Assembly (NCBI GenBank): GCA_017541805.1
Contig: JAFXYK010000043.1
Location: 1-36,098, forward strand
Length of the DNA: 36,098 bases
DNA from: Paludibacteraceae bacterium
GTDB taxonomy: Bacteria > Bacteroidota > Bacteroidia > Bacteroidales > Paludibacteraceae
Direction: 5' to 3'
Part shown: positions 24,213-33,900 of the stretch, in pieces
Layout of the letters: every line of letters starts with the position of its first letter
How positions within the stretch are numbered: position 1 is the first letter of the stretch
The notes under the pieces: generated by a model
The model's database searches: none
What the model saw: only the letters and a program-made list of their open reading frames with translations
What the model was told of the DNA's origin: nothing
Made by a program: the position numbers and the translations under genes

Positions 24213-25165
24213 AGGTAATGTCTGATCAAGCAATACAACTTAGGCGATATACGTGCAATAGCGATCTTGATACGTTCCCTGCGACTAAAAGCAGGCATGC
24301 TTGTCAATCGAATTGGATATGCGGATTGCATCTCTTGAATATATTTGTCACGCTCCGTATATACATGTTTTGCAACAATGGTCCAAATCGCACAAAGGAT
24401 AGATGACATCATGGCATTAAACCAAGATTTGCTCAATGATGCTTTTTCGCTCGTCTGTCGCAGTAGGTTTAATACCCGGATATTATTGGCAATGATGGAT
24501 TCCCATCCTGTTTTGTCTTTAGGGTGGGTAATCGATTCGGAGTGCTGGACATAGTTATATACTATATCCGGGACGCATACGATCTTCTTCGCTTGCAATA
24601 CCATACGTGGAGTCCAGTCTATATCTTCGTATGTGATTCCTTCTGTAAAATAGGTGGCAGTATCGATCACTAATTGTCTGCGAACCAGATATATACAACA
24701 AGAGCATCGTTCTGACATTTTTATTGTGAGGAACTCTTCTCCTGTGTAAACATGTTGATCCCTATTGGCTCTAATAACTTTACAATTATGGTCCTGCACT
24801 ATTTGTAAACCAAATTGTAGCAAATCGGCGTTTTCTTCTTCCGCCTTTTTCAAAACCGCCGAATAACTGAAATCCTCCACATAGTCATCTGAATCCACGA
24901 AACAAATATAGTTCCCTTTTGCATTGCGGATACCGGTGTTACGAGCTCCGGAGAGTCCCTTGTTTTCTTGATGAATGACGCGTATTTGTGGATACTGTTC
25001 TGCATAATGATCGCACAAGGCAGGACAGTTATCATCAGAACCGTCATCTACCAGAATAATTTCATATTCATTTTCAATGAAGCCCTGATGTAGTAAACTC
25101 TCTACGCACTTTGTGAGATATTTCTCTACACGATATACCGGTACTATATAACTTAAGCGTATCAT
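24209..25165 (-). CDS. GT2-family glycosyltransferase
   Basis: A 318-aa GT-A transferase. It shows SYIVPVYRVEKYLTKCVESL, then ILVDDGSDD (37-45), NKGLSGARNTGI (68-79) and the metal-binding DSDD at 91-94, the usual order for cluster-encoded GT2 enzymes. The second half is helical and probably decides the acceptor. It likely adds one residue of the repeat unit. Its ATG overlaps the preceding stop by four bases (25162-25165), and its own stop overlaps the next ATG by four. Confidence 0.87.
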   Translation of the reverse strand: MIRLSYIVPVYRVEKYLTKCVESLLHQGFIENEYEIILVDDGSDDNCPALCDHYAEQYPQIRVIHQENKGLSGARNTGIRNAKGNYICFVDSDDYVEDFSYSAVLKKAEEENADLLQFGLQIVQDHNCKVIRANRDQHVYTGEEFLTIKMSERCSCCIYLVRRQLVIDTATYFTEGITYEDIDWTPRMVLQAKKIVCVPDIVYNYVQHSESITHPKDKTGWESIIANNIRVLNLLRQTSEKASLSKSWFNAMMSSILCAIWTIVAKHVYTERDKYIQEMQSAYPIRLTSMPAFSRRERIKIAIARISPKLYCLIRHYL

Positions 25166-26121
25166 AGGAGTGGATAACGATAGATGCTTTTCAGCAGGAT
25201 ACTAATGGTTGATTTGAACGCTATATTGAATCGTTGTTGTATGCTTAATTGATGGCACTGCAGTATGCGAACTAACTTGCTCCATACATGGGGTTTAGTC
25301 ATCATTTCGGTGACATCCGTTAAAAACGCATCCAAAGAGGCGTCTTCAATGTCGCCGTTAAAAATCTTTTTTGTTGTACATAAAGGGATGAGTCGTTCAT
25401 CAATAGTAAAACCCCAAAATACGGGTACGCGTCTGACTTTTTCTCTGAATGTTAATTTTCCGACAAACGGATCAACCGTATTCTTATCGTGATGTCTGTA
25501 GTATATTAGTTTGTCGGGAAGATTGACTTTCTCTCCTTTTATAACTGCACTATAAGAGATCAGTTCATCATAATACATTTGGGATGCTAAATCGGGTTTG
25601 TTGTGGACGATATCCATCACCAGATCTTTCAGTAGCCGATTAATGATGAGTGTACATCCTTGATTCCGTCCGTAACTAAGTAGTGTCCCGCGCCAGCCGG
25701 AGGTTTCTGGCCCATTAACTTCACCGATTATATTCCCTTCTGCGTCTATATCATAGCGTAATGAACTGACGCATAAGGGCTTGGAATTGTCAAGAGAATG
25801 GATCTTATGGTAAACTGTCTCTATTTTATTAGGCAGCCATATGTCGTCTTGATCGCAGATACAAATATACTCACCGGAACACAGATCGATTGCCTTAAAA
25901 AAATTCTGATTGCACCCTAAACTATGATCGTTGATAACATATTTCAGTCCATACTTATCGTGATATTCTTTTAAGATATCAGCAGTGCCATCCGTGGATG
26001 CATCGTCGCATACCACGACCTCATCGGGCAATAGCGTTTGTGTGTACAAACTGTCTAATTGGTCCCGAAGGAATCGTGCTCCGTTGTAGGAGGCAAGTGC
26101 TATGGATATCCTATCTTTCAT
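25162..26121 (-). CDS. GT2-family glycosyltransferase (rhamnosyltransferase-like)
   Basis: A 319-aa GT-A enzyme. ISIALASYNGARFLRDQLDS at the N-terminus, VVCDDASTDGT (36-46) and CDQDDIWLPNKI with the metal-binding DQDD at 90-93 are typical of the GT2 subgroup that includes many alpha-rhamnosyltransferases. The sugar cannot be settled from sequence. I prefer the ATG at 26121, four bases after the upstream stop, over a GTG at 26136 that would add five residues. Confidence 0.85.
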   Translation of the reverse strand: MKDRISIALASYNGARFLRDQLDSLYTQTLLPDEVVVCDDASTDGTADILKEYHDKYGLKYVINDHSLGCNQNFFKAIDLCSGEYICICDQDDIWLPNKIETVYHKIHSLDNSKPLCVSSLRYDIDAEGNIIGEVNGPETSGWRGTLLSYGRNQGCTLIINRLLKDLVMDIVHNKPDLASQMYYDELISYSAVIKGEKVNLPDKLIYYRHHDKNTVDPFVGKLTFREKVRRVPVFWGFTIDERLIPLCTTKKIFNGDIEDASLDAFLTDVTEMMTKPHVWSKLVRILQCHQLSIQQRFNIAFKSTISILLKSIYRYPLL

Positions 26122-26125
26122 ATCG

Positions 26126-27343
26126 TTAGAAATCACGCGTGTTCTTAGCGTCTTGCGTTTGAGGGGTAACGGCTTCTACATACATATTGTAACGATATGT
26201 ATTATCTGCATTTTCGTCAAAGACGGAAGTGTAGGGCACAAAGAATTCATAGTGTCGTCTTTCTGTTTCCGGGTAATAATACATGTAAAAGAAGTGCATA
26301 CTCCATATAAAGCCGGCTACCAATATCAATTTTGTAACAGCAAAGTATCGCATACTTTGACTTAAATCTCCCAGGAATTCTGCCAGCAGGATTATATAAA
26401 TGGGCATCGTATAATTAAGTAACCTTGTAAAACCGGAGATACCGCATGCTATAATCGCTATAACCAAGTAAAAACTGATAAAACGGTTGTATTTTTTCAT
26501 CCATTCTTCATCATCTTCTCTGCCTTTTTGAGCAAAATAGGTAATCCCTCCTTGGATCACAAAGTATTGCAATGCCAGCAGCAAAAATCCGAAAATGGAT
26601 GATTTCTGATTGGAATATAAGAGTAATTTATCTGCAATACCCTCATCGCCCATAATATGCTTCGTAATCGTAGATACAATAGAATCACTGATAGCCCATA
26701 TTCCGAATGATATGATAAAGGCAATAATTAGTTTTTTGAAAGAGATTTTTTTAAAATTAACAAACGGGAATAGGAAAGCGATAAGAGCAGATATATGGAA
26801 GAACAGGCTACAAACGACCAGGATATAGAACCATTTTTTCTTCCCCTGTAAGTATTGGTGCATGCCTACCAAACACAAGCCTACAGCAATACCTTCACGC
26901 ATCACTTCCGTGTTGAAATTGAAGAATTGTCCGGTTATGCCATATAATAATGCACATAAAAAGATACGTGTAGTATATTGGCGGAAAATATAGAAAAAAC
27001 AAGTATTAACAATAAGGGCCTGAATGAATTGCACGACGTAGAAAGAATCAAACCATCTTTTGCATAGCAATGTAAAAAAGGTCCATCCCGGCATATAACC
27101 GCCGATAAGTTGCATCTGCTCGATATACATATCATAATCGGCTGGATTCGTAGGAGCATCTTCGAAATAACTCATATATGCTTGCGTATCTCCTCCGACT
27201 CCGTTCCGCAAACCGGCTATCAGAATCAAAAATAGACATGTAAACCTATACCAGAATCTCTTTTTTCCGGAATATTCCTCTGTTTGATCATAGAAAAGAG
27301 AGAGAATGAATGTCATCAATATGTAAATGATGTATATGGTCAT
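26126..27343 (-). CDS. EpsG-like O-antigen/exopolysaccharide polymerase
   Basis: A 405-aa polytopic membrane protein with about ten to twelve hydrophobic segments. The N-terminal features are those of the EpsG family: a short helix, RFWYRFTCLFLILIAGLRNGVGGDTQAYMSYF, then a cluster of Trp/Phe-rich helices. EpsG/Wzy-type proteins join polysaccharide repeat units in the outer leaflet of the inner membrane. This is the only polymerase candidate in the cluster and lies next to the flippase gene. The start at 27343 overlaps the flippase stop by four bases. A GTG at 27352 is less likely. Confidence 0.8.
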   Translation of the reverse strand: MTIYIIYILMTFILSLFYDQTEEYSGKKRFWYRFTCLFLILIAGLRNGVGGDTQAYMSYFEDAPTNPADYDMYIEQMQLIGGYMPGWTFFTLLCKRWFDSFYVVQFIQALIVNTCFFYIFRQYTTRIFLCALLYGITGQFFNFNTEVMREGIAVGLCLVGMHQYLQGKKKWFYILVVCSLFFHISALIAFLFPFVNFKKISFKKLIIAFIISFGIWAISDSIVSTITKHIMGDEGIADKLLLYSNQKSSIFGFLLLALQYFVIQGGITYFAQKGREDDEEWMKKYNRFISFYLVIAIIACGISGFTRLLNYTMPIYIILLAEFLGDLSQSMRYFAVTKLILVAGFIWSMHFFYMYYYPETERRHYEFFVPYTSVFDENADNTYRYNMYVEAVTPQTQDAKNTRDF

Positions 27344-28695
27344 TTCCCCCACAGTTCTTTAATGACAACACTCGGCCACTTCCAGTTCTGGTAGGCGAGT
27401 TGGGCGACACCCGGTGCTAAGATCAGTCCCCATAGTCCCATATGCAGCGGGTCCAAGAAGAGCCATAGCAGCACGACGGTGGCAGCACCACTGACGAGGG
27501 ACGGAATGAAGAAAGGAATCTTGTTATCCGCCATGATGAATCCGGCCGAAGTGGCATGGTTCTGTTCCAGCAGGCTGATAAGCAGCATCACGCATAGCAT
27601 CGCTGTAGGCACGAAATACGTCTGACTGCCAATGAGATCCAAAGCCCAATTGCCGAGCAGCACCCACAGAAGGCCACCTACGACATAGATGGCGATGAGA
27701 CTACCGGTGCATAGCAGGTAATAACGCTTGAGACCGGTGGTATCCTGTTCGGCACGGCACTGCGCTAACTTAGGCAAATACGATTGATAGAAGACAGAAC
27801 CGCAACGCGCCAATATATCCATCACTTGCACCGTGATGCCGAAACATGCTACCATCTCAAGCGACACGAACACCGGCGCCAAAAGCATCGATGCTTTGTT
27901 CACCAGGAAGCCGCCCAGTTGAGTCATTCCTACTTTGACGGCATTCGGCGTGATAGCGGACAATATCTCTTTCGGCTCTTTGGCTTGTGCTGTCGACAAG
28001 TGCGCTTGCAGTTCCTGCGTGAAGAACACCCGGTAACTGAGTACGCGTCTTACAACGATGGCCACTAACTGCGAAGCTACGATAGCAGTCAAACCAAGAC
28101 CGGCATAAATCAGCCCGATCGCCAAAGCGATATATATCGCTTGACCGAAGATATTGATCTGTTGGCCGCGCTTGATATAGCCCTTTCCGGTCAGCAGCGC
28201 GTCGTAATAGAAGGTGTAGAGGTTATAGCAGTTGATACCGATCAGCAGTATCCATGCGATCATGGCGTCTTGCCGGTCACCCGAATATTTCTGCATGATA
28301 AAATAGAAATACCCTGTGCCGACAGTGCCTAACAACGCTAAGACACCGAGCGCCATCCATCGGTAGAAACGACGCATGGCGATCAGTGAACCTTTCAGCA
28401 GATCATAATCCACCGAGGCTTCCGCATCGGCATGAGCCACTCCTTCTTTCTGCAGCGTCTTCACGCCGGAGAAGATATAACTGATGTTGCGGGCAAAGGT
28501 GGGACGGAATCCGAAATCGAGCAGTAGCACCAGGTAGTTGATCGTCATGAAGATACTCCAGATACCCACAGTTTCTTGCGACATCTTGTGCAAGATGAAG
28601 GGTAATAGAATAATGCCGGCACCAATCATAAACGCCGTGCCGGCATAGCTCCATGCGATGTCTTTCTTACCAATATGTTCGATCTTCTCAGCCAT
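27340..28695 (-). CDS. Wzx-type polysaccharide flippase
   Basis: A 451-aa membrane protein with about twelve to fourteen helices in the MATE/MVF-like fold of the polysaccharide transporters. The start reads WSYAGTAFMIGAGIILLPFIL, followed by VGIWSIFMTINYLVLLLDFGF. The internal charged region is short. It would flip the undecaprenyl-linked repeat unit to the periplasmic side. It precedes the EpsG-like gene with a four-base overlap. Its sequence is more GC-rich than the glycosyltransferases downstream, suggesting a composition break inside the operon. Confidence 0.85.
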   Translation of the reverse strand: MAEKIEHIGKKDIAWSYAGTAFMIGAGIILLPFILHKMSQETVGIWSIFMTINYLVLLLDFGFRPTFARNISYIFSGVKTLQKEGVAHADAEASVDYDLLKGSLIAMRRFYRWMALGVLALLGTVGTGYFYFIMQKYSGDRQDAMIAWILLIGINCYNLYTFYYDALLTGKGYIKRGQQINIFGQAIYIALAIGLIYAGLGLTAIVASQLVAIVVRRVLSYRVFFTQELQAHLSTAQAKEPKEILSAITPNAVKVGMTQLGGFLVNKASMLLAPVFVSLEMVACFGITVQVMDILARCGSVFYQSYLPKLAQCRAEQDTTGLKRYYLLCTGSLIAIYVVGGLLWVLLGNWALDLIGSQTYFVPTAMLCVMLLISLLEQNHATSAGFIMADNKIPFFIPSLVSGAATVVLLWLFLDPLHMGLWGLILAPGVAQLAYQNWKWPSVVIKELWGK

Positions 28696-28696
28696 C

Positions 28697-28716
28697 CCTA
28701 AACGCTAAACCCTAAA
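28697..28716. repeat. 7-bp periodic spacer repeat
   Basis: Degenerate heptamers (CTAAACG, CTAAACC) fill most of the 23-base gap between the UDP-sugar dehydrogenase stop and the flippase start. Confidence 0.55.
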
Positions 28717-28718
28717 CG

Positions 28719-29957
28719 CTAATCCCTTCTGAAAATATCGCGTGTATATACTTTCTCTTTCACGTCATCCAGCACTGCATCATAGCGATTGGCTATGATA
28801 GCCTGGCTGCGAAGTTTGAATTGCACCATGTTGTTCACCACTTCGCTGCCGAAGAACGTACTTCCGTTCTCCAGTGTCGGTTCGTAGATGATGACCTTGG
28901 CTCCTTTGGCTTTGACGCGTTTCATGATGCCTTGGATACTCGACTGACGGAAGTTATCGCTGTTGGCTTTCATCGTCAATCGATAGACACCGATCACACA
29001 CGGATGCTCATTGGCGGCATTAAAATCGCCGCGCTGGTAGTAGTCGTAATAACCGGCCATAGACAGCACCCGGTCGGCTATGAAGTCCTTACGGGTGCGG
29101 TTCGACTCTACGATGGCTTCGATCAGGTTCTCCGGCACATCGGAGTAGTTGGCCAAGAGTTGCTTGGTGTCTTTGGGCAGACAATAACCGCCGTAGCCAA
29201 ACGAAGGGTTGTTATAATGTGTGCCGATACGAGGATCAAGACAAACACCGTCAATGATGGACTTCGTGTCCAGGCCTTTCATCTCGGCATATGTGTCCAA
29301 TTCGTTGAAATAGCTCACGCGCAGAGCCAGATAGGTGTTGGCGAATAACTTCACCGCCTCCGCTTCGGTCAGTCCCATGATTCGCACTTCGATATCCTGC
29401 TTGATCGCACCTTCTTGCAGCAGTTCAGCAAAGCGTTCCGCTGCCTGATACTCATTGGTAAAGTCTAGGATGCACCCTACAATAATACGACTTGGATACA
29501 AGTTGTCCTCGAGCGCTTTACTCTCCCGCAGGAACTCCGGTGAGAAGAGGATGTTGTCGCAATGGTATTTCTCGCGCACAGACATCGTATAGCCGACAGG
29601 CACGGTCGATTTGATGACCATGATTGCCTTCGGATTGACGCGCAACACGGTCTCAATGACGTTCTCTACCGCCGAGGTGTCGAAATAATTGCGATGCGGA
29701 TCATAGTTCGTCGGCGCAGCGATAACCACATACTCCGCCTCTTTGTATGCCGCTTCGGCATCGAGCGTCGCCGTGAGGTGTAAGTCCTTTTCAGCGAGGT
29801 ATTTCTCGATGTACTCGTCTTGAATGGGCGACTGCCGACGGTTGATCATATCTACCTTTTCAGGTACGATATCGACTGCCGTCACTTGATGATGCTGGCT
29901 CAGTAGGGTAGCGATACTCAATCCTACATACCCCGTTCCTGCTACTGCTATGCGCAT
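28719..29957 (-). CDS. ugd: UDP-glucose 6-dehydrogenase (full length)
   Basis: A 412-aa NAD-dependent enzyme oxidising UDP-glucose (or a related UDP-sugar) to the uronic acid. The Rossmann motif is GTGYVGLS (7-14). KSTVPVGYT and [14 protein letters not shown] line the substrate site. The catalytic cysteine is Cys259 in GGYCLPKDT, and a C-terminal UDP-binding domain follows ([19 protein letters not shown]). Length and domain order are normal for the family. It sits between a shortened homologue and the flippase, and supplies sugar nucleotide for the cluster. UDP-ManNAc or UDP-GalNAc dehydrogenases share this fold, so the substrate is not certain. Confidence 0.88.
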   Translation of the reverse strand: MRIAVAGTGYVGLSIATLLSQHHQVTAVDIVPEKVDMINRRQSPIQDEYIEKYLAEKDLHLTATLDAEAAYKEAEYVVIAAPTNYDPHRNYFDTSAVENVIETVLRVNPKAIMVIKSTVPVGYTMSVREKYHCDNILFSPEFLRESKALEDNLYPSRIIVGCILDFTNEYQAAERFAELLQEGAIKQDIEVRIMGLTEAEAVKLFANTYLALRVSYFNELDTYAEMKGLDTKSIIDGVCLDPRIGTHYNNPSFGYGGYCLPKDTKQLLANYSDVPENLIEAIVESNRTRKDFIADRVLSMAGYYDYYQRGDFNAANEHPCVIGVYRLTMKANSDNFRQSSIQGIMKRVKAKGAKVIIYEPTLENGSTFFGSEVVNNMVQFKLRSQAIIANRYDAVLDDVKEKVYTRDIFRRD

Positions 29958-29984
29958 AAACTTTTAACTTTCAACTTTCAACTT
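29958..29984. repeat. 7-bp periodic spacer repeat
   Basis: Four heptamers of the form AACTTTY fill the gap between the two dehydrogenase genes. Confidence 0.6.
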
Positions 29985-30740
29985 TTAAATGTGTTCTTCC
30001 ACGCCACGGAAGTGGACGTTCAGTTCATGGAGGTGTTCAAGAAGAGTGCCGAGCGATGTACCTTTGGTCATCTCTGCGAACGCGTTCACATCTTTCGGGA
30101 AGCACTTGCCGCCGTAGCCGTATTTACCATCCGGACCGGGTACGTAAGTGTGTGTGTCATTGATATAACCCGACAGCAGCACGCCGGTGTGTACCTTGCG
30201 CCAGTCCGCACCCATCTTCTCGCAGTACTCGCGGCACGCGTTGAAATAGGTCACTTTGTACGCACCGAACACATTGTGCATGTACTTCGTCAACTCAGCC
30301 TCCAGCGGACTCATCACCGTGAATTTCTTACCGACGAAGATCTTGGTCAGCAAGTCCTGTGCGCCGGTGAAGACCATCGTCTGTTTGTTGAAGTCCTCGA
30401 TGAACGTACGTTCGGTCAGGAACTCCGGCATGTAATACACGTTGTGTCCGGTCTCTTTGGTCAACATCGCACTTGTTCCCGGCAGAATCGTCGTACGAAC
30501 GAAAACCGGCACGTTCGGCAGTTTCTTGATCAACTCTTTCATCAGCGTCAGATCCTGCGTACCATCCTCTTCGGTCGGCACATGAATCTGCAGAAAAGCG
30601 ATGTCGATATCGCTCAAATCGTCATTGTAACCCTTGTACGGGTCGCTGATAAAGAGCTTGCATTCCGGATTGTTGTTCTCCAGCCAATTTTTCAGGGCTC
30701 CACCTACGAAGCCGCACCCTATAATTCCAACTTTTATCAT
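29985..30740 (-). CDS. Short UDP-glucose/GDP-mannose dehydrogenase-family protein (no C-terminal domain)
   Basis: A 251-aa relative of UDP-glucose dehydrogenase. It has the Rossmann start VGIIGCGFVGGAL, RTTILPGTS, YMPEFLTERTFIEDF, the central helical segment TKYMHNVFGAYKVTYFN, and the catalytic-type loop GYGGKCFPKD with Cys213. It ends about 35 residues later, so the UDP-binding C-terminal domain of about 130 residues is missing. The frame ends at a normal stop and the preceding residues are intact, so this looks like a naturally short protein rather than a fresh pseudogene. It is the first gene of the long operon. It may act on a different nucleotide sugar, partner the full-length enzyme, or regulate it. 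Confidence 0.8.
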   Translation of the reverse strand: MIKVGIIGCGFVGGALKNWLENNNPECKLFISDPYKGYNDDLSDIDIAFLQIHVPTEEDGTQDLTLMKELIKKLPNVPVFVRTTILPGTSAMLTKETGHNVYYMPEFLTERTFIEDFNKQTMVFTGAQDLLTKIFVGKKFTVMSPLEAELTKYMHNVFGAYKVTYFNACREYCEKMGADWRKVHTGVLLSGYINDTHTYVPGPDGKYGYGGKCFPKDVNAFAEMTKGTSLGTLLEHLHELNVHFRGVEEHI

Positions 30741-30786
30741 GTTTATTGTTTGAGTTTATTGTTTATTGTTTGAGTTTATTGTTTTC
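30741..30786. repeat. Two exact 20-bp tandem repeats upstream of the operon's first gene
   Basis: Units 30741-30760 and 30761-30780 are identical and a third begins at 30781. Internally they are built from GTTTATT/GTTTGAG heptamers. They lie in the untranslated leader, immediately before the ATG at 30740. Confidence 0.85.
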
Positions 30787-30804
30787 AATCGCGTAAAAAG
30801 CCCG

Positions 30805-30836
30805 CAAAGATACAACAATTTTTTTATATACGCAAG
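30805..30836 (-). promoter_or_regulatory. Promoter of the polysaccharide-gltX operon
   Basis: On the minus strand, CTTG (30836-30833), 20-bp spacer, TATCTTTG (30812-30805): full -7 box and a one-mismatch -33 box. The leader is about 58 nt and contains the 20-bp tandem repeats. No other consensus box was found between the genes down to gltX. Confidence 0.75.
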
Positions 30837-30885
30837 TGCGCGCGAACAATATTTAAAAAAAAATGCGTATAGGGGCAAAAAAAAC

Positions 30886-30914
30886 GCTCCTTTCAAATTT
30901 CAATTTTCAATTTT
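30886..30914. repeat. 7-bp periodic repeat inside the DUF2723 promoter region
   Basis: Heptamers TTTCAAA/TTTCAAT are repeated about four times just upstream of and overlapping the expected -33 position of the promoter at 30904-30935. Confidence 0.6.
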
Positions 30915-30935
30915 CAATTAAATTTTGTAATTTTG
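30904..30935 (+). promoter_or_regulatory. Promoter of the DUF2723 operon (weak -33 box)
   Basis: TAATTTTG (30928-30935) is a full -7 box. The expected -33 position 20 bp upstream reads TTTT instead of TTTG. The leader is about 45 nt. Confidence 0.65.
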
Positions 30936-30984
30936 CATCGAATTTGGGATATTATGTGCCTAATCAATAAAAATTAACAATAGT

Positions 30985-33900
30985 ATGATCAAACAATTTA
31001 AATTGTGGAATACGCTTTGCGGCTGGATAGTGTTTGCTATCGCAGCGGCAACGTATCTCCTTACGATGGAACCCACTGCCTCTTTTTGGGACTGCGGTGA
31101 GTTTATCTCCAGCGCCGCGAAACTGGACGTTGGACACCCGCCCGGAGCACCGTTCTTTATGCTCATGGGCCATTTCTTTAGTCTGTTTGCTTCCTCGCCG
31201 GAGCAGATCGCCGCTTGCGTCAATGCCCTCTCGGCATTAGCCAGTGCCTTCACGATCCTGTTCCTCTTCTGGACGATCACTGCCTTGGCGAAGAAACTGG
31301 TTGCCCCGGACAGCACCTGGCGCGTGATCGGTATCATAGCAGCCGGTACAGTGGGTGCCTTGGCGTACACGTTCAGCGACACGTTCTGGTTTTCCGCAGT
31401 GGAAGGTGAGGTATATGCTACCTCGTCGCTCTTCACGGCCGTCGTGTTCTGGTTGATCCTCAAGTGGGACGAGCATGCGGACGAAGAAGGTTCGGATAGA
31501 TGGCTGATCGCCATCGCGTACTTGATGGGTCTGAGTATCGGTGTGCACTTGCTGAACTTGCTGGCTATTCCGGCTATCGGACTGGTGTATTACTTCCGCC
31601 GCTATGCCTTCAAATGGTGGAGTTTCATCGTTGCTTTCCTCGCTTCGTGCGCGGTGCTGCTGGTGATCCTGTACGGTATCATCCCCGGCTTCCCGACCGT
31701 AGCAGGTTGGTTCGAATGGCTGTTCGTCAATGACTTCGACTGTCCGTTCAACACCGGTCTGGCGGTATATATCGTGCTGGTGGTAGCTTCGCTTGTATGG
31801 GCGATCGTTGAGACCTATCTGGATCAGAATAAGATCCGTACGGCGATCTCGTTCACCTTGGCTTTTGCCCTCTCGGGTGCCGCTTTCCTGTTCGAGTCCT
31901 GGATCGCAGGTCTGGTGATCTCGGTCGTTATCCTGATGGTATTGGTCTATGGCCGCAATCTCATTCCGGCTTCGGTGCTCAATACAATCATGGTGATGGT
32001 AGCCGTCATCATAGTGGGTTACAGCTCCTATGCAGCTATTGTCATCCGCTCGAATGCACAGACGCCGATGGATCAGAACTCGCCGAACAATGTGTTTGCG
32101 CTCAAGTATTACTTAAACCGTGAGCAATACGGTGATCGTCCGCTGTTCTATGGTCAGTATTACAACGCGCCGCTGAAGAAGGACGCTACAGGCAATGTGA
32201 AGATCAAAGAAGGTGCGCCGCAGTATGCCGCTATGCCGCATGTGGATGGCAAACCGGATCGCTATGTAGTGACCGGACACAAGCAGTCCTATGAGTATCA
32301 GAAGGAGTTTTCTACCATCTTCCCGCGTATGTATTCTTCGGATTCGCGTCACGTGAAGGCGTATAAGACTTGGGTCGGCATGCGCGATCTCAATGATGTG
32401 GAGATCGAGTTCCAAGGGGAGAAACTGAGTCTGCAGAAAGCGCGTCAGAGAGTGAAACAACTCTATGGCTCGGAGAAAACGCAGCTGGATAAAATGATCC
32501 GTGCGGAGGTGAACCGACTTAACGATGAGAATGGTAGCCGTAAGCAGGATATATCTACCCGCGACTATTATGTGACGAATGTGCCGTATGAACTGGATGA
32601 AAAAGGGAACTATGTCTATGATCGTAAAACCGGTCTGCCGAAGACGCTCTATAACTACGACTTCCGTCCGACCTTTGCGGATAACCTGAAGTTCTTCTTT
32701 GACTACCAGGTACATTTCATGTACTGGCGCTATTTTATGTGGAACTTCGTCGGCCGTCAGAACGACTTGCTCTCATACGGCGATATCACGAAGGGACAGT
32801 GGATATCCGGTATTCCGTTTATAGACAACGCCCGTCTGGGTGATCAGTCCAAACTGCCGGATGAGCTGAAGAACAACAAGGCGCATAACGTCTATTATTT
32901 CCTGCCCTTGCTCCTGGGTATCGTAGGTATCTTCTGGCAGATCAGCCGCAAGGGTAAAAATAATACGAATGAAGGTGCGCGCAGCTTCACGCTGACTTTC
33001 CTGCTCTTCTTCCTGACCGGTCTGGCTATCGTGATGTATCTGAACCAGACGCCGGAACAGCCGCGTGAACGAGACTACGCATACGCCGGTTCGTTCTATG
33101 CGTTCTGTATCTGGATCGGTTTGGGTGCTCTCGCTCTCGTGGATTGGATCGGCAGAGGTCTCGGACAGTTATACGGTCTCTATGCCCTCAAAGCAGGTAA
33201 GATCCAGGATAACCGCATCATCGTTCCTTCTTGGCTCGTTGTAGGAAGCTCCGCACTCATCAGCATCGCTTGTCTGGGTGTGCCGGCGCTGATGGCTTCG
33301 CAGAACTGGGACGACCACGACCGTTCGAAGCGGTTCGTATGCCGTGACTTTGGTGCGAACTACCTCAAGTCCTGCGAACCAGGTGCGATCCTCTTCTCCA
33401 ATGGCGATAACGACACCTTCCCGCTGTGGTACAACCAAGAGGTGGAAGGAGTAGGCGACTCGATCCGTGTATGTAACCTTTCGTACCTCCAGACCGACTG
33501 GTATATCAGCCAAATGAAGCGTCCATATTATCATTCGGATGCCCTGCCGATCTCGTGGACGTATAAGTACTACATGCCTTCCGTCAACGAATATCTCCAT
33601 ACGGGCTCGAGCCAGGAGATGACCGTCAAAGAAGCGTTTGCTTACTTGCATGCGCAGAACGATGCGATAGAGAAAGCTAAGTCGGAGAAGGAAAAGAACA
33701 AACTGAAAGCGCAACTCATGATCCCGTCCAGAAACTTGTATGTTCCGGGTCCGGACGGTGAGAAAGTGAAGTTCTCGCAGAAGGGTGCCTTCACCCGTTC
33801 GGAAATGATGATCATGGAGATGATTTCCACCAACCAGTGGAAACGTCCGATCTATTTCTGCTCGACGGTAGGCAATAGTTCTTTCTTGGGCTTGGAACCG

